Source of the DNA: Burkholderia sp. Bp8963 | GTDB lineage: Bacteria > Pseudomonadota > Gammaproteobacteria > Burkholderiales > Burkholderiaceae | DNA length: 54,337 nt | Assembly (NCBI RefSeq): GCF_003854275.1 | Contig: NZ_QTQP01000048.1 | Span: 1 to 54,337 of the forward strand | Direction: 5' to 3' | Shown: in pieces, positions 25,596-34,973 of the stretch | Layout of the letters: every line of letters begins with the position of its first letter | Position numbering within the stretch: the stretch's first letter is position 1 | Program-made: the position numbers and the translations under genes | The notes under the pieces: model-generated | Database searches by the model: none | What the model was told of the DNA's origin: nothing | What the model saw: only the letters and a program-made list of their open reading frames with translations

Positions 25596-27296
25596 TCAGC
25601 GCTCCCAGACAACCGCCTGCCCCAGCTTCTCCCACGCGTCGGCGTGCGGCATGTAGTGCGCCTCGATTGCGCTTCGCCGAAGCTTCAGTGTCGGTGTGAG
25701 CATCGCGTTCTCGACGGTCCATGCTTCGCTGACCACGACGACATATTGCAATCGTTCATGGGATTCGACGGCGGTATTGATCCGTTTGCGCAGCGCATCG
25801 ATCTCTTCGGCCAGCACCGTGCGATCGAGCGTTCCGGCCGCGATTGCCTCGCACGTCTCGGCAGACAGCTGCAGCAACGCGAACGGCATTGCACAACCCG
25901 CGCCAGCCACGCATGCCGCTTCGACGCCGGCCAGGCCGAGCAGCTTCTGCTCGATCGGCTGCGGTGCGACATATTTTCCTTTGGCAGTCTTGAAGATGTC
26001 CTTGACCCGTCCGGTGATCGTGAGGAAGCCGTCCGCATCGATCCTGCCGAGATCGCCCGTGCGCAAGAAGCCGTCCGGCGTGGTCTGCGCCGCAGTGAGC
26101 TCGGGCAGCCGGTAGTAACCGAGCATCTGCCCGGCGCTTCTGATTTCGAGTTCGCCATTCTCGGCAATGCGCGCGGCGACGCCGGGTTGCGGCTGACCGA
26201 CCGTGCCCGCGCGCACATGCCCCGGACGGTTCACGTACAGGAGCCCGCATTCGCTCATCCCGTAGCCGTCGAGCAATTCCAGCCCGATGCTGCGGTACCA
26301 CTGCATCAGATGCGGCGGCATCGGCGCGGTGCCGGTCACCACGATGCGCGCCTGATCGAGCCCGAGTTCGCAAAGGATCCTGTGCTTGATCCGCGTACCG
26401 ACCCAAGGCAGCGCAAACAGGCGTGGCTGTAGCGGCGCGGGGATTTTTTCGCAGACGCGAAGGTGGAACTTGTTCCACAAGCGCGGCACCGACAGGAAGA
26501 TGGTCGGCCTCGCACGCTTCACGTCGTCGGTGAACGTCGCCAGCGAATTCGCAAAGAACACCCGGAACCCGAACCCGAGCGACGCGGCCTCGACGACGGC
26601 GCGCTCGGCCATGTGCGCCAACGGCAAATAGGAAAATCCGCGCTCGTCGGACGTGAGGTTGAACCCGTCGATTTGCTGGATCGTCAGGAACAGCACGGCC
26701 ATGCTGCCATGGGAATGCATCACGCCTTTCGGTACGCCGGTCGAACCCGACGTGTAGACGATCGTGCACAGTTCGTCGCACGACGGCCGTCGCGCATCGA
26801 CGAGCGGCGCATGCTCCGCCGTGATCTCTTGCCACTGCGGAAAGGCGCCGCGCGGCGCAAGCGGCAAGCCGAGCATCGGCAGGCCTGGCGGGAGTTGCGC
26901 ACGGATGTTCGGCCAGTTGTCGCTGACATCGTCGAGCTTGCCGAGAATCAGCAGCTTCGCATCGCTGTGGGCGAGCGCATACCGTACGGATTCCGCACTG
27001 AAGGTCGGATACAACGGTACGCTGACCATGCCCGCAAGCATGATCGCGAGATCGGCCATGATCCAGTGCGCGCTGTTCTTGCCGAGCAGCGCAATGCGGC
27101 TGCCTCCGGGAAGATCGAGCGACGCGAGGTAAGCGGCCGCGCGCCGTGCCTGATCGCCAACCATCGCCCACGTGTAGTCGACGACGGAGCCATCCGGATA
27201 CGGCTGCGTGAGATACACGTCGTCACGTCGCTCGGCTTCCCATTTGAGGAAGCGGTCCAGCAGGATCGCGCTATCCGGAATGGTCATTGATGACAT
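25596..27296 (-). CDS. AMP-binding long-chain acyl-CoA synthetase family protein
   Basis: A 566-residue adenylate-forming enzyme. The ATP loop is IVYTSGSTGVPKGVMHSHGS, later motifs are LLDGYGMSE and DGFLRTGDLGRIDADGFL, and the C-terminal hinge is GRVKDIFKTAKGKYVAP. It should activate a carboxylic acid to acyl-AMP and then acyl-CoA. The length and the short N-terminus suit the long-chain/FadD-like group seen in actinobacteria and Burkholderia. Either Met1 (27296) or Met4 (27287) could be the start. It is monocistronic and divergent from the EF-G-like gene. Confidence 0.88.
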   Translation of the reverse strand: MSSMTIPDSAILLDRFLKWEAERRDDVYLTQPYPDGSVVDYTWAMVGDQARRAAAYLASLDLPGGSRIALLGKNSAHWIMADLAIMLAGMVSVPLYPTFSAESVRYALAHSDAKLLILGKLDDVSDNWPNIRAQLPPGLPMLGLPLAPRGAFPQWQEITAEHAPLVDARRPSCDELCTIVYTSGSTGVPKGVMHSHGSMAVLFLTIQQIDGFNLTSDERGFSYLPLAHMAERAVVEAASLGFGFRVFFANSLATFTDDVKRARPTIFLSVPRLWNKFHLRVCEKIPAPLQPRLFALPWVGTRIKHRILCELGLDQARIVVTGTAPMPPHLMQWYRSIGLELLDGYGMSECGLLYVNRPGHVRAGTVGQPQPGVAARIAENGELEIRSAGQMLGYYRLPELTAAQTTPDGFLRTGDLGRIDADGFLTITGRVKDIFKTAKGKYVAPQPIEQKLLGLAGVEAACVAGAGCAMPFALLQLSAETCEAIAAGTLDRTVLAEEIDALRKRINTAVESHERLQYVVVVSEAWTVENAMLTPTLKLRRSAIEAHYMPHADAWEKLGQAVVWER

Positions 27297-27770
27297 CGCT
27301 CGCGGGTTGCATGCCAGGCGTCGCTATCGCACGCAAGTCGCATACCCGCTCCGTCGACGGGCCGTCCGGCGACAAGCCGAACGACGGCCTTACATTCGGG
27401 CGCGGAAAAACTGAGCGATATGTGTCGCCGATGAAACGTCGCGTGACGGGCTCTGCGTCCGGCACATGCGCGGTGTATCGCGACGCGTGGATCGCACGGC
27501 GGTTTCTGATCGTCGAGGGCTTGTCAGGTATCACGGGTGAAACAGCGTCAGCGCGCCGAAGCGCAGATCCGACGAACTGCGTGCCCCGGTGCAAGCCACC
27601 TGAAGAATGGCGCGTCGCCATCGCGATTCCGCGCCGCAGCAAAGCGGCCCCGCATCACGCTCGATCGCATCGACGCAAGCGCGCGCACCGCGCTGCCGCT
27701 CGCCTTCGCCCGCGCGTCTGGCAGACCGCCCGATTTTCGCCAATAATGGCCGAACAACCACTACTGGACG
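27297..27770. other. divergent intergenic region, no gene seen
   Basis: About 474 bases between the acyl-CoA synthetase and EF-G-like genes. A minus-strand frame (27271-27642) overlaps the synthetase start and has no motif. I see no RNA gene. Confidence 0.4.
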
Positions 27771-29828
27771 ATGGCGGCCATGGATTACCATCCCGAAGCC
27801 ATCCGCACGATCGCACTGGTCGGGCACGCCGGAGGCGGCAAGACATCGCTTGCCGAAGCGCTGCTGTTCCAGGGCGGCGCGATTCATGCGGCCGGCAGCG
27901 TCAGTCGCGGCACGGCGCTGTGCGATTTCGACGCGCTCGAGCGCAAATATCATCACTCGCTCAGCTCCGCCGTCACCCACCTCCACTACCAGGACACCCG
28001 CATCTACCTGCTCGATACGCCGGGCTATCCCGACTTCACCGGCATGTCGCTCAGCACGCTGCCCGCGGTCGAAACGGTGGCCATCGTGATCAACGCGCGC
28101 ACCGGCATCGAGATGAAGACGCGCCGGATGATGGCGTATGCGCAGCAACGCAATCTGTGCCGGATGATCATAGTGAACGGCATCGATGCGGAAAAAGTCG
28201 ATCTGCCCGGGCTGCTCGCGCAGATCCAGGAGCTGTTCGGCAACACCTGCCTGCCGATCAACCTGCCCGCACACGGTGGCAACGAAGTGGTCGACTGCTT
28301 TTTCAACCCCGCGGGCGACGCCGACTTCCATTCCGTGGAAGCCGCGCACAACGCGCTGATCGATCAGGTGATCGAACTGGACCCCGCGTTGATGGAGCTG
28401 TATCTCGAGCAGGGCGAGGCGATCCGTCCGGAACAGCTGCACGAGCCGTTCGAGCGCGCGTTGCGCGAAGGCCACCTGGTGCCGGTCTGCTTCACGTCGG
28501 CCGCCACCGGCGCCGGCATCGCGCAGTTGCTCGACGTGTTCGTGCGCCTGCTGCCGAACGTCACCGAAGGCAATCCGCCGCTTTTCTACCGCGAAGTGGA
28601 CGGACGCGTCGAAACGGTGAAGGCCGAGCCCGACGCCGACAAGCACGTGCTCGCACACGTGTTCAAGATCGTGAGCGACCCTTACCTCGGCAAGCTGGCC
28701 GTGTTCCGCATTCATCAGGGCACGGTCAAGCGCGACAGCCAGCTCTATATCGGCGACGGTCGCCAGCCGTTCAAGGTCGCGCATCTGCTGATGCTGCAAG
28801 GCAAGGAACACCTGGAAATCCAGCGGGCCGGCCCCGGCGACATCTGCGCGGTCGCGAAGGCCGACGACATCGGCTTCGATGCCGTGCTGCACGACGCGCC
28901 GGAAGACGGCAACATCCACCTGACGCCGCTCGAATTCCCGACGCCGATCTATGGTCTCGCGATCGAACCGGCGCGCCGCGGCAACGAACAGCGTCTGTGG
29001 GAAGTGCTGCAGAAGCTCGCGGCCGAAGACCCGTGCCTGACGATCGGCCACCCGGCCGGCACCAATGAGACGGTCGTGCGCGGGCTCGGCGAGCTGCACC
29101 TGCGCTACATGCTGGAACGGCTCACCGACCAGTACAAGCTCGACGTGGTAACGCGGCCGCCGACGATCGCATGGCGCGAAACCATCGGCGGCAAGGCCGA
29201 AGGCCACCACCGCCACAAGAAGCAGACAGGCGGCGCCGGCCAGTTCGGCGAGGTGATGCTGCGCGTGGAGCCGTTACCACGCGGCGACGGGTTCGAGTTC
29301 GTCGATGCGGTCAAGGGCGGTGCGATCCCTTCGCAGTTCATTCCCGCGGTGGAGAAAGGCATCCAGCAGGTGATGGACAGCGGGCCACTGGCCGGCTTTC
29401 CGATGCAGGACGTGCGCGTCACCGTGTTCGACGGCAAGAGCCATCCGGTCGACTCGAAGGAAGTGGCGTTCGTCACGGCCGGGCGCAAGGCATTCATCGA
29501 CGCGGTGCTGAAAGCGCGGCCGATCGTGCTCGAACCGATCGTCGACATCGAGGTGACGGCGCCGGAAGCGGCGATGGGTGACGTCATCGGCGACCTGTCC
29601 GCGCGGCGCGGGCAGGTGCACGGCACGCGCACGGTGGGCGGCGACACGATGGTCATCACCGGCAAGGTGCCGCTCGCCGAACTCAACGACTACCAGTCGC
29701 GCCTGAACGCGATCGCGGGCGGACACGGCAACTACAGCATCCAGCTGAGCCACTACGACCCTGTGCCCCCCGCTCAGCAGGAGCGGCTGGCGGCGCAGCA
29801 CAAGAGCCGCGGCGACAGCGCGGAGTGA
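27771..29828 (+). CDS. elongation factor G-like protein
   Basis: A 685-residue EF-G paralogue with the five-domain layout. The P-loop is GHAGGGKTS rather than the usual GHxDxGKTT, the G3 box is DTPGYPDF and the G4 region reads VNGID instead of NKxD. Domain IV begins at QTGGAGQFGEVMLRVEPLPR and domain V contains GDLSARRGQVHGTRTVGGDT. This matches the EF-G-2-type group rather than the translating EF-G encoded beside tufA; the altered G4 suggests changed nucleotide specificity. Met4 (27780) is an alternative start. Role unknown: perhaps translation under stress. Confidence 0.88.
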   Translation: MAAMDYHPEAIRTIALVGHAGGGKTSLAEALLFQGGAIHAAGSVSRGTALCDFDALERKYHHSLSSAVTHLHYQDTRIYLLDTPGYPDFTGMSLSTLPAVETVAIVINARTGIEMKTRRMMAYAQQRNLCRMIIVNGIDAEKVDLPGLLAQIQELFGNTCLPINLPAHGGNEVVDCFFNPAGDADFHSVEAAHNALIDQVIELDPALMELYLEQGEAIRPEQLHEPFERALREGHLVPVCFTSAATGAGIAQLLDVFVRLLPNVTEGNPPLFYREVDGRVETVKAEPDADKHVLAHVFKIVSDPYLGKLAVFRIHQGTVKRDSQLYIGDGRQPFKVAHLLMLQGKEHLEIQRAGPGDICAVAKADDIGFDAVLHDAPEDGNIHLTPLEFPTPIYGLAIEPARRGNEQRLWEVLQKLAAEDPCLTIGHPAGTNETVVRGLGELHLRYMLERLTDQYKLDVVTRPPTIAWRETIGGKAEGHHRHKKQTGGAGQFGEVMLRVEPLPRGDGFEFVDAVKGGAIPSQFIPAVEKGIQQVMDSGPLAGFPMQDVRVTVFDGKSHPVDSKEVAFVTAGRKAFIDAVLKARPIVLEPIVDIEVTAPEAAMGDVIGDLSARRGQVHGTRTVGGDTMVITGKVPLAELNDYQSRLNAIAGGHGNYSIQLSHYDPVPPAQQERLAAQHKSRGDSAE

Positions 29829-29846
29829 GTCCACGGAGCCCATCCC

Positions 29847-30395
29847 ATGCGCCGCCTCGCATCATCCATCCTGATCCTGCTGCTCTGCGCCGCCGGCATC
29901 GCGGCGCAGGCCGGCGCAGAGGAGCACGCGATGACACTGACCTCGCAAGCCTTCCAGGCGGGAGGCGAAATTCCGAAGCGTTACACCTGCAAGGGCGCGG
30001 ACGTATCGCCGCCGCTCGCGTGGTCCGGCGTGCCGGCGAATGCGAAAAGCCTCGTGCTGATCGTCGACGACCCCGACGCGCCCGACCCCGCCGCACCGCG
30101 GATGACATGGGTCCACTGGGTCGTCTACAACATCCCGCCGACGGCCGCCGGTCTGCCGGAAGGCGTTGCGGCGAACGCGCTGCCAGCGGGCACGCTGCAA
30201 GGCGTCAACGACTTCCAGCATACGGCCTATGGCGGCCCCTGCCCGCCGGTGGGCCGTCACCGCTATTTCCACAAGCTGTATGCGCTCGATACGGTGTTGC
30301 CCGATCTTCACCAGCCGACCAAGGCGGCGCTGGAGAAGGCGATGCAAGGCCACGTGGTCGCGCACACCGAACTGCTTGGCATGTTCCGGAGCTGA
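29847..30395 (+). CDS. exported YbhB/YbcL (PEBP, Raf kinase inhibitor-like) protein
   Basis: A 182-residue phosphatidylethanolamine-binding-family protein. A signal peptide (RRLASSILILLLCAAGIAAQ) precedes the domain: KRYTCKGADVSPPLAWSGVP, IVDDPDAPDPAAPRMTWVHW and AYGGPCPPVGRHRYFHKLYA, the anion-pocket motifs. ACGGAG precedes the start. It follows the EF-G-like gene by 18 bases and is probably co-transcribed. Bacterial members have no settled function. Confidence 0.92.
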   Translation: MRRLASSILILLLCAAGIAAQAGAEEHAMTLTSQAFQAGGEIPKRYTCKGADVSPPLAWSGVPANAKSLVLIVDDPDAPDPAAPRMTWVHWVVYNIPPTAAGLPEGVAANALPAGTLQGVNDFQHTAYGGPCPPVGRHRYFHKLYALDTVLPDLHQPTKAALEKAMQGHVVAHTELLGMFRS

Positions 30396-30668
30396 TGCGC
30401 GAAAGTTGATGTGCGATATCACGCGGCAACGCGGCGGAGCGCAACCCCGATGCGGCTCCGCCGCGGAACCGGATGTCGATTGCGGTCACATACTGTCGCG
30501 CCGCGTCCGATCGTCAACCGGCTCGAACTCGCGCCCGGATCCGCGTCACGTGTACAGTCGAGGGTTGCGTTGCGAAGGACGTCTGCGGCGTCCGCACTAT
30601 CCGCGCAATGCGCGTCGAACCGGCGCGCGTTGCGCGACACCCTCGTAACCCGAACAAGCATTTAAACC

Positions 30669-31532
30669 ATGTTTCTCGAACACTTTCATCCGGAACGCTG
30701 GACATTCCTGTGGAATGCCCTCTCCACGTTCTCCATCAGGCTCTCTGCCGGCCTTGCGCTGCTGGTGGCCGGCTGGTGGCTGTCGAAACGCGTCGGCAAC
30801 GGCCTGAGCCGCATTCTCGCGAACAACGAACGCGTCGACGAAACGCTGCGGCCGATTCTCTGCGACATCGCGGTATGGGGCATCCGCATCGTCGCGATCG
30901 TCGGCACGCTGTCGCAGCTCGGCATCGAAACCGCGAGCATCGTGGCGGTGCTCGGCGCCGCCGGCCTCGCGATCGGGCTCGCGCTGCAAGGCACGATGCA
31001 GAACATCGCGGCCGGCATCATGCTGCTGCTCCGGCCATTCAAGGTCGGCGACTACATCGACGGCGGCACGGGTGTCGCTGGCACCGTCGACGAAGTCGGT
31101 CTGTTCATGACGCGCCTGACCAAGCCGGACGGCATCTGCGAATACGTTCCCAACAGCTCGCTGTGGGGAAGCTCGATCCGCAACTACACGCGCAATCCGA
31201 CGCGCCGCCTGGACCTCGAAGTCGAAGTGTCCGTGCGCGACGATCTCGATCGTGCGCTCGACACCCTGCGCGCACTGGCCATCGCCGATCCCGACGCGCT
31301 TCAGGATCCGGCGCAGGACGTGATGGTGATGCGCTTCGACGACAGCACCGCGATCGCGAACATGCGCGTCTGGACGCACACGGACAAGTTCTGGGCGATG
31401 CGCTGGCGCCTTGCGCGCCAGGTGCGCAAGGCGCTCGCCGACGCCGATTGCGAGCTGCCGATCCGCACGCGGGAACTGCATATCGTGCATGACGCGGAGC
31501 GTCGGCCAAGCGACGCGCGCACGCTCGCGTAA
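30669..31532 (+). CDS. MscS-family small mechanosensitive channel
   Basis: A 287-residue MscS-type channel. There are three transmembrane helices; the pore helix carries the Gly/Ala pattern VLGAAGLAIGLALQGTMQNI, followed by the beta-domain entry LLLRPFKVGDYIDGG and a cytoplasmic alpha/beta end. Length equals E. coli MscS. It should release solutes under hypo-osmotic tension. The ribosome binding site is weak. The next gene starts 20 bases downstream. Confidence 0.92.
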   Translation: MFLEHFHPERWTFLWNALSTFSIRLSAGLALLVAGWWLSKRVGNGLSRILANNERVDETLRPILCDIAVWGIRIVAIVGTLSQLGIETASIVAVLGAAGLAIGLALQGTMQNIAAGIMLLLRPFKVGDYIDGGTGVAGTVDEVGLFMTRLTKPDGICEYVPNSSLWGSSIRNYTRNPTRRLDLEVEVSVRDDLDRALDTLRALAIADPDALQDPAQDVMVMRFDDSTAIANMRVWTHTDKFWAMRWRLARQVRKALADADCELPIRTRELHIVHDAERRPSDARTLA

Positions 31533-31551
31533 CGGCGGCGAAGCTCGCTGC

Positions 31552-32259
31552 ATGGCGGCGGGATCCGGTGCCGGCCTGTTTCTCGACGCGCTGTTCGTCG
31601 GCCTGATCGCGGCCCGCGTCGGCTATGTCGCGTGCTGGTGGCCCGAGTATGCCGCTGCGCCGGAGTCCATCATTGCCCTCGGCGACGGCGGCTTCTACTG
31701 GTGGGTCGGCGTGCCGGTCGCCGTTGGGTTCGCGTGGTGGAAATCGCGTCGCATGCCTGCGCTGCGCCGGCCGCTGCTGGCCGGAATGGCCGCCGGCATG
31801 CTGGCGTGGGGTGCCGCGCAAGGCGGGCTCGCATTGCTTCAGCGCACCGCGCCGCCGTTGTCCGCGCTGCAGCTTCATGCGATCGATACGGCGCCTGTTT
31901 CGATGAGCCGCTATACCGGCAAACCCGTCGTCGTGAATCTGTGGGCAACGTGGTGCCCGCCATGCCGGCGCGAGATGCCGATACTTGCGCAGGCGCAGGC
32001 GGACTACCCCGGCGTCACGTTCGTGATGGTCAACCAGGGCGAGAACGCACCAACGGTGCAAGCGTTCCTCGCGCAGCAAGGACTGACGTTCGGCCACGTG
32101 CTGCTCGACCCGTCGCTCTCCGCGATGCATCTGTTCGGTTCACGCGGGCTGCCGACGACGCTGTTCTTCGATGCGAACGGCAAGCTCGTCGAGTCGCATA
32201 TGGGCGAGATCACCGCGGCACGCCTCAAGGACACGATGAAAAATCATTCCAGCCCGTAA
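31552..32259 (+). CDS. TlpA-like thioredoxin with a partial Lgt-like N-terminal membrane part
   Basis: A 235-residue membrane-anchored thioredoxin. Residues ~105-235 form a TlpA/ResA domain with redox motif WATWCPPCRREMP and the cis-Pro loop RGLPTTLFFD. The N-terminal ~100 residues have about three helices; the piece ARVGYVACWWPEYAAAPESI, followed by a DGG, closely resembles part of prolipoprotein diacylglyceryl transferase (Lgt), without its catalytic residues. Full-length relatives usually have a further ~50-60 N-terminal residues, absent here because the MscS stop is 20 bases upstream. It may thus be 5'-truncated. The ribosome binding site is poor. Confidence 0.75.
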   Translation: MAAGSGAGLFLDALFVGLIAARVGYVACWWPEYAAAPESIIALGDGGFYWWVGVPVAVGFAWWKSRRMPALRRPLLAGMAAGMLAWGAAQGGLALLQRTAPPLSALQLHAIDTAPVSMSRYTGKPVVVNLWATWCPPCRREMPILAQAQADYPGVTFVMVNQGENAPTVQAFLAQQGLTFGHVLLDPSLSAMHLFGSRGLPTTLFFDANGKLVESHMGEITAARLKDTMKNHSSP

Positions 32260-32993
32260 CAGTCCACATCCATCTGTTTCGGCAGCAGCGCCCGTTCGAC
32301 TTCGGCCAACGACTGCGTGCGGTCGCGTCGAACCTCGGCTCCGCACATTCAGCGGATGCAACGCCAATCGTCACGAAGCGGCTGGCGTTCCGGCTGAAGC
32401 CGGTCATCGCGACGCGCCGAATGATCAGATGCATCGGCATGCGCGGCATGACAATTCGGCGGTCGGAAAATAATGCGTTGCCGAAGCATTAATCGGCTTG
32501 AATTGCCAATTTATGCGCAAAAACCGACAAATCAACACCAATTTCGCCGTCGAATCGGGTAATTTGACGCCGTTGCGTGGTGTCGACTGAGTCGATGCAA
32601 TGCGCTGCGCGCAGACGCATGCGGAAACACCCGGTTGCGGTCTACGTGAATTAGTGCGGATCTGACGACCTTCGCCTCTGCCCGATCGGCTGCCACGGTG
32701 TCGGATCCGGCGCATCCGTCATGCGCACCTGTTAGCCGAAAGACATATTGTGAAAACCTGTCGTCGTGTCGTCTCATAGTGTGTCCGTGGCAGCATCATT
32801 CACTTGCGGCGCAACGAACACGCGGCCGACACCGGTGTATTGCGGATTGCGCTGCGGGACAACCAAGGCATAATCTCAGTCAGAACCGACAGGCGGGGCG
32901 GTCATGCACCGGGCTCCGCGGTTAGATCTCCAGAACTTGCAGATACGGAAGCTGTCTGTTTTTCCTTTACCTCTCTCTTCAGTCGACGAATCG
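32260..32993. other. long intergenic region, AT-richer, no gene seen
   Basis: About 734 bases. The part around 32450-32550 is noticeably AT-rich compared with neighbours, and the end lies before an H-NS-type gene. I see no convincing frame, RNA or repeat; it presumably holds the promoter of the H-NS-like gene. Confidence 0.4.
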
Positions 32994-33323
32994 ATGGTCA
33001 GCACTACCCTTCAAGATCTCCAGGCCCAGTTGCGCGAAACCGAACAGCTTCTGGCCGATGCCAAGAAAGCCGAGAAACAGGCTGTTCTGACTGAATTCAA
33101 GAAACAGGTCGAGTTCTACGACATCTCGCAACAGGAAGTCCTGATTGCACTCGGGTATGTGACGCCGAGAAAGCGGCAGGCGCCTGCGAAGTATTACGAC
33201 CCTTCGTCCGGTCGCTCGTGGTCCGGACATGGCCGGCGCCCCAAATGGCTCGAAGGCAAGGTACTCGACGCGTACCTCGTCGACCGCACGCCGCAGCTGT
33301 TCTGGCCCGAGACATCCGACTGA
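32994..33323 (+). CDS. H-NS histone-family nucleoid protein
   Basis: A 109-residue small DNA-binding protein. The N-terminal half is a coiled coil (TLQDLQAQLRETEQLLADAK, then KAEKQAVLTEFKKQVEFYDI). The C-terminal DNA-binding domain carries KYYDPSSGRSWSGHGRRPKW, a variant of the H-NS core in which SGHGRRP stands for the usual TGRGRxP. Start placed at 32994; an upstream in-frame ATG at 32904 would add a non-family segment. It probably silences AT-rich DNA. Confidence 0.88.
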   Translation: MVSTTLQDLQAQLRETEQLLADAKKAEKQAVLTEFKKQVEFYDISQQEVLIALGYVTPRKRQAPAKYYDPSSGRSWSGHGRRPKWLEGKVLDAYLVDRTPQLFWPETSD

Positions 33324-33354
33324 CCCCCGAACCGCCAATCGATGGTGACGCGCG

Positions 33355-33492
33355 ATGGAACTGCAACAGGCCGTCAGCTGGTTTGCCGCACTGGACCCGA
33401 CCGTCGTCCTCGCGATCATCTGCGGGCTGATCGCGCTCACCCTCGTGCTGCTTGCGCGCGCGCTTCGTGAAGCCGATTCGGATCGTCCCTGA
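33355..33492 (+). CDS. 45-residue single-helix membrane peptide
   Basis: A short frame encoding a polar N-terminus (MELQQAVSWFAALDP), one transmembrane helix (TVVLAIICGLIALTLVLLA) and a charged tail (RALREADSDRP). The clean helix-plus-charged-ends layout and position 31 bases after the H-NS-like stop argue for a real gene. The site before it (GGTGACGCGC) is only moderate. Function unknown. Confidence 0.5.
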   Translation: MELQQAVSWFAALDPTVVLAIICGLIALTLVLLARALREADSDRP

Positions 33493-33752
33493 CGTGAAGC
33501 GCGATGGCCCGCCTGTCCGCGGGCTCGAATGCGGGCTCAAGCGTCTCCGCTTCGCAACGCATTGCGGACACGTGGCAGCACTGTTCACGCCAACATGGTT
33601 GCGCACACAACCATATGTCACGCTGCAATCGAAATGTGACGTTGCGCACCGCACTTCCACGCTCGACGCTGCTTTCGCCTGAAACCCGCCGTTTCCGCAT
33701 CGGGCACGCCGGCGTTCCGCTTCGCTAACGGGCAACCGAACCCTCCAACAGC

Positions 33753-33784
33753 AAAAAGCCCGGCGCGCAACCGCGTGCCGGGCT
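33753..33784 (-). terminator. rho-independent terminator of the DoxX gene
   Basis: Read on the minus strand: AGCCCGGCACGC, a short loop, GCGCGCCGGGCT and TTTTTGC. It lies ~35 bases after the DoxX stop. The rest of 33493-33817 shows no gene. Confidence 0.85.
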
Positions 33785-33817
33785 CGTCGCATCGCACGTT
33801 GCGCGATGCGCCAGACC

Positions 33818-34231
33818 TTACTTCCTGTCGAGCGAGTACTTCCCCGGCCCCGTCAGCGCGAGCAACAGGAAGCCGCCCATGATGCTGACGTTCTTGTAGA
33901 AGTTGATCATCGCGATGTACTGGTCCATCCCGTGCAGCGCCCAGTAGCGGTGGCCGATGAACCCGGTGGCCAGCGTGTACACGGCAAGCGCCAGCGCGAG
34001 CGGCCGCGTGTAGAAGCCGATCGCGATCAGCACGCCGCCGATCAGTTCGACACCCACCGCGATCACCGCCGACAGCTCGGGCGACGGCGATCCGGTCGAC
34101 GCCATGTAGGCGACGGTGCCCGAGAAGCCGACCAGCTTCTGCCAGCCGAACAGCATGAACAGCACCATCAACAGCACGCGAGCCACGAGCAGCAGCTCGT
34201 CCTTCTTCGATTCCAGTGAAACGTAACGCAT
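33818..34231 (-). CDS. DoxX family membrane protein
   Basis: A 137-residue DoxX/SURF4-type protein with four helices: LLLVARVLLMVLFMLFGWQK, the block LSAVIAVGVELIGGVLIAIG, ALALAVYTLATGFIGH and the final MGGFLLLALTGPGKYSLDRK. The family is linked to quinone/thiosulfate and redox stress functions, but single members are uncharacterised. It has its own terminator. Confidence 0.92.
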   Translation of the reverse strand: MRYVSLESKKDELLLVARVLLMVLFMLFGWQKLVGFSGTVAYMASTGSPSPELSAVIAVGVELIGGVLIAIGFYTRPLALALAVYTLATGFIGHRYWALHGMDQYIAMINFYKNVSIMGGFLLLALTGPGKYSLDRK

Positions 34232-34559
34232 AGCAAGCCCCTTCGATTTGACGGATTCACGCGTCCGGCCGTGAGCGCTGCCCGATTCGACGGGATGCGT
34301 GCACCGACGGACTACCCTTCGCGCGTTCGGGTGGCGGACCGGAACAGCCCGCTGCCGACGATTCGATCCGGTTGCGCCGCCTGGCGCGGGTGCCGGATCG
34401 GATCTGGCGAAGCACAGGTGCAGTCTACTGTCTCAGCAGGAATCATCAATCCGTCAAAAACGGAATGGCTGTCACGTTTTGGTGGACAATTGGAGTGGAT
34501 CGGGCGGGAGCTTCGGTCGAATTGGGCATCGCAAACGAAACCTAAACCGGAGCAAACAA

Positions 34560-34718
34560 ATTGTTCTCGCTTTTTTAAGCAAAGAAAACTGTCCCAGACG
34601 GTACCATCCTTCTCCTTCTTGACCACCCCGGCGAACTTGTCCAAGCGCAGCTCGATGACGGAGTGTGGACGTGCAAGTCCCACTTTTTCCAAGTCGAGCC
34701 GGCAGGATCATTCGTCAT
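34560..34718 (-). pseudogene. remnant of a PHP-domain AAA ATPase (TrlF-like)
   Basis: On the minus strand an ATG at 34718, after GGGGGCTCCA, opens MTNDPAGSTWKKWDLHVHTP, the unmistakable start of TrlF-like PHP/ATPase proteins (metal-binding HxH). After ...HTPSS the frame breaks; in the next frame, from 34659, it reads VIELRLDKFAG, which in intact relatives lies some 50-60 residues later. So an internal deletion with a frameshift joined two parts, possibly at the shared CCGTC. The rest of the gene (several hundred codons) is missing. Relatives are linked to phage defence and DNA repair. Confidence 0.6.
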
Positions 34719-34780
34719 TGGAGCCCCCTGAATTGTTGGCCGATGCAAGCTGTGGTTTCTTCCTGATGCAGCCTCGCGGC

Positions 34781-34973
34781 CAATACCCAACGCGCTTCCT
34801 CCAGCAGGTGAAGGCCTTTGCCCAACATTTCGGGTGCTCTCCCGAGGTACTGGGTCCAGAGGAAGTCCGCGCCTGGCAAGTGCAACTAATTGAAGTCCAG
34901 CGGCACTCCCGCAGCGCTGCCAGTGGCCACTGCGGCCTTACAGTTCCGGTACGCCAGCGAGTCTCCCCACTGA
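34781..34973 (+). pseudogene. remnant of a tyrosine recombinase N-terminus
   Basis: The plus strand encodes FLQQVKAFAQHFGCSPEVLG, then PEEVRAWQVQLIEVQRHS, matching the SAM-like core-binding domain of tyrosine recombinases. A +1 frameshift near 34908-34923 then gives SVATAALQFRYASE before a stop at 34971, again fitting the family (ALRFLY). The catalytic domain is absent. It shares its borders with the PHP-ATPase remnant. Confidence 0.6.

Noticed and set aside
27271..27642. 123-residue minus-strand frame upstream of the acyl-CoA synthetase
   Set aside because: Overlaps the synthetase start, no site and no recognisable sequence.
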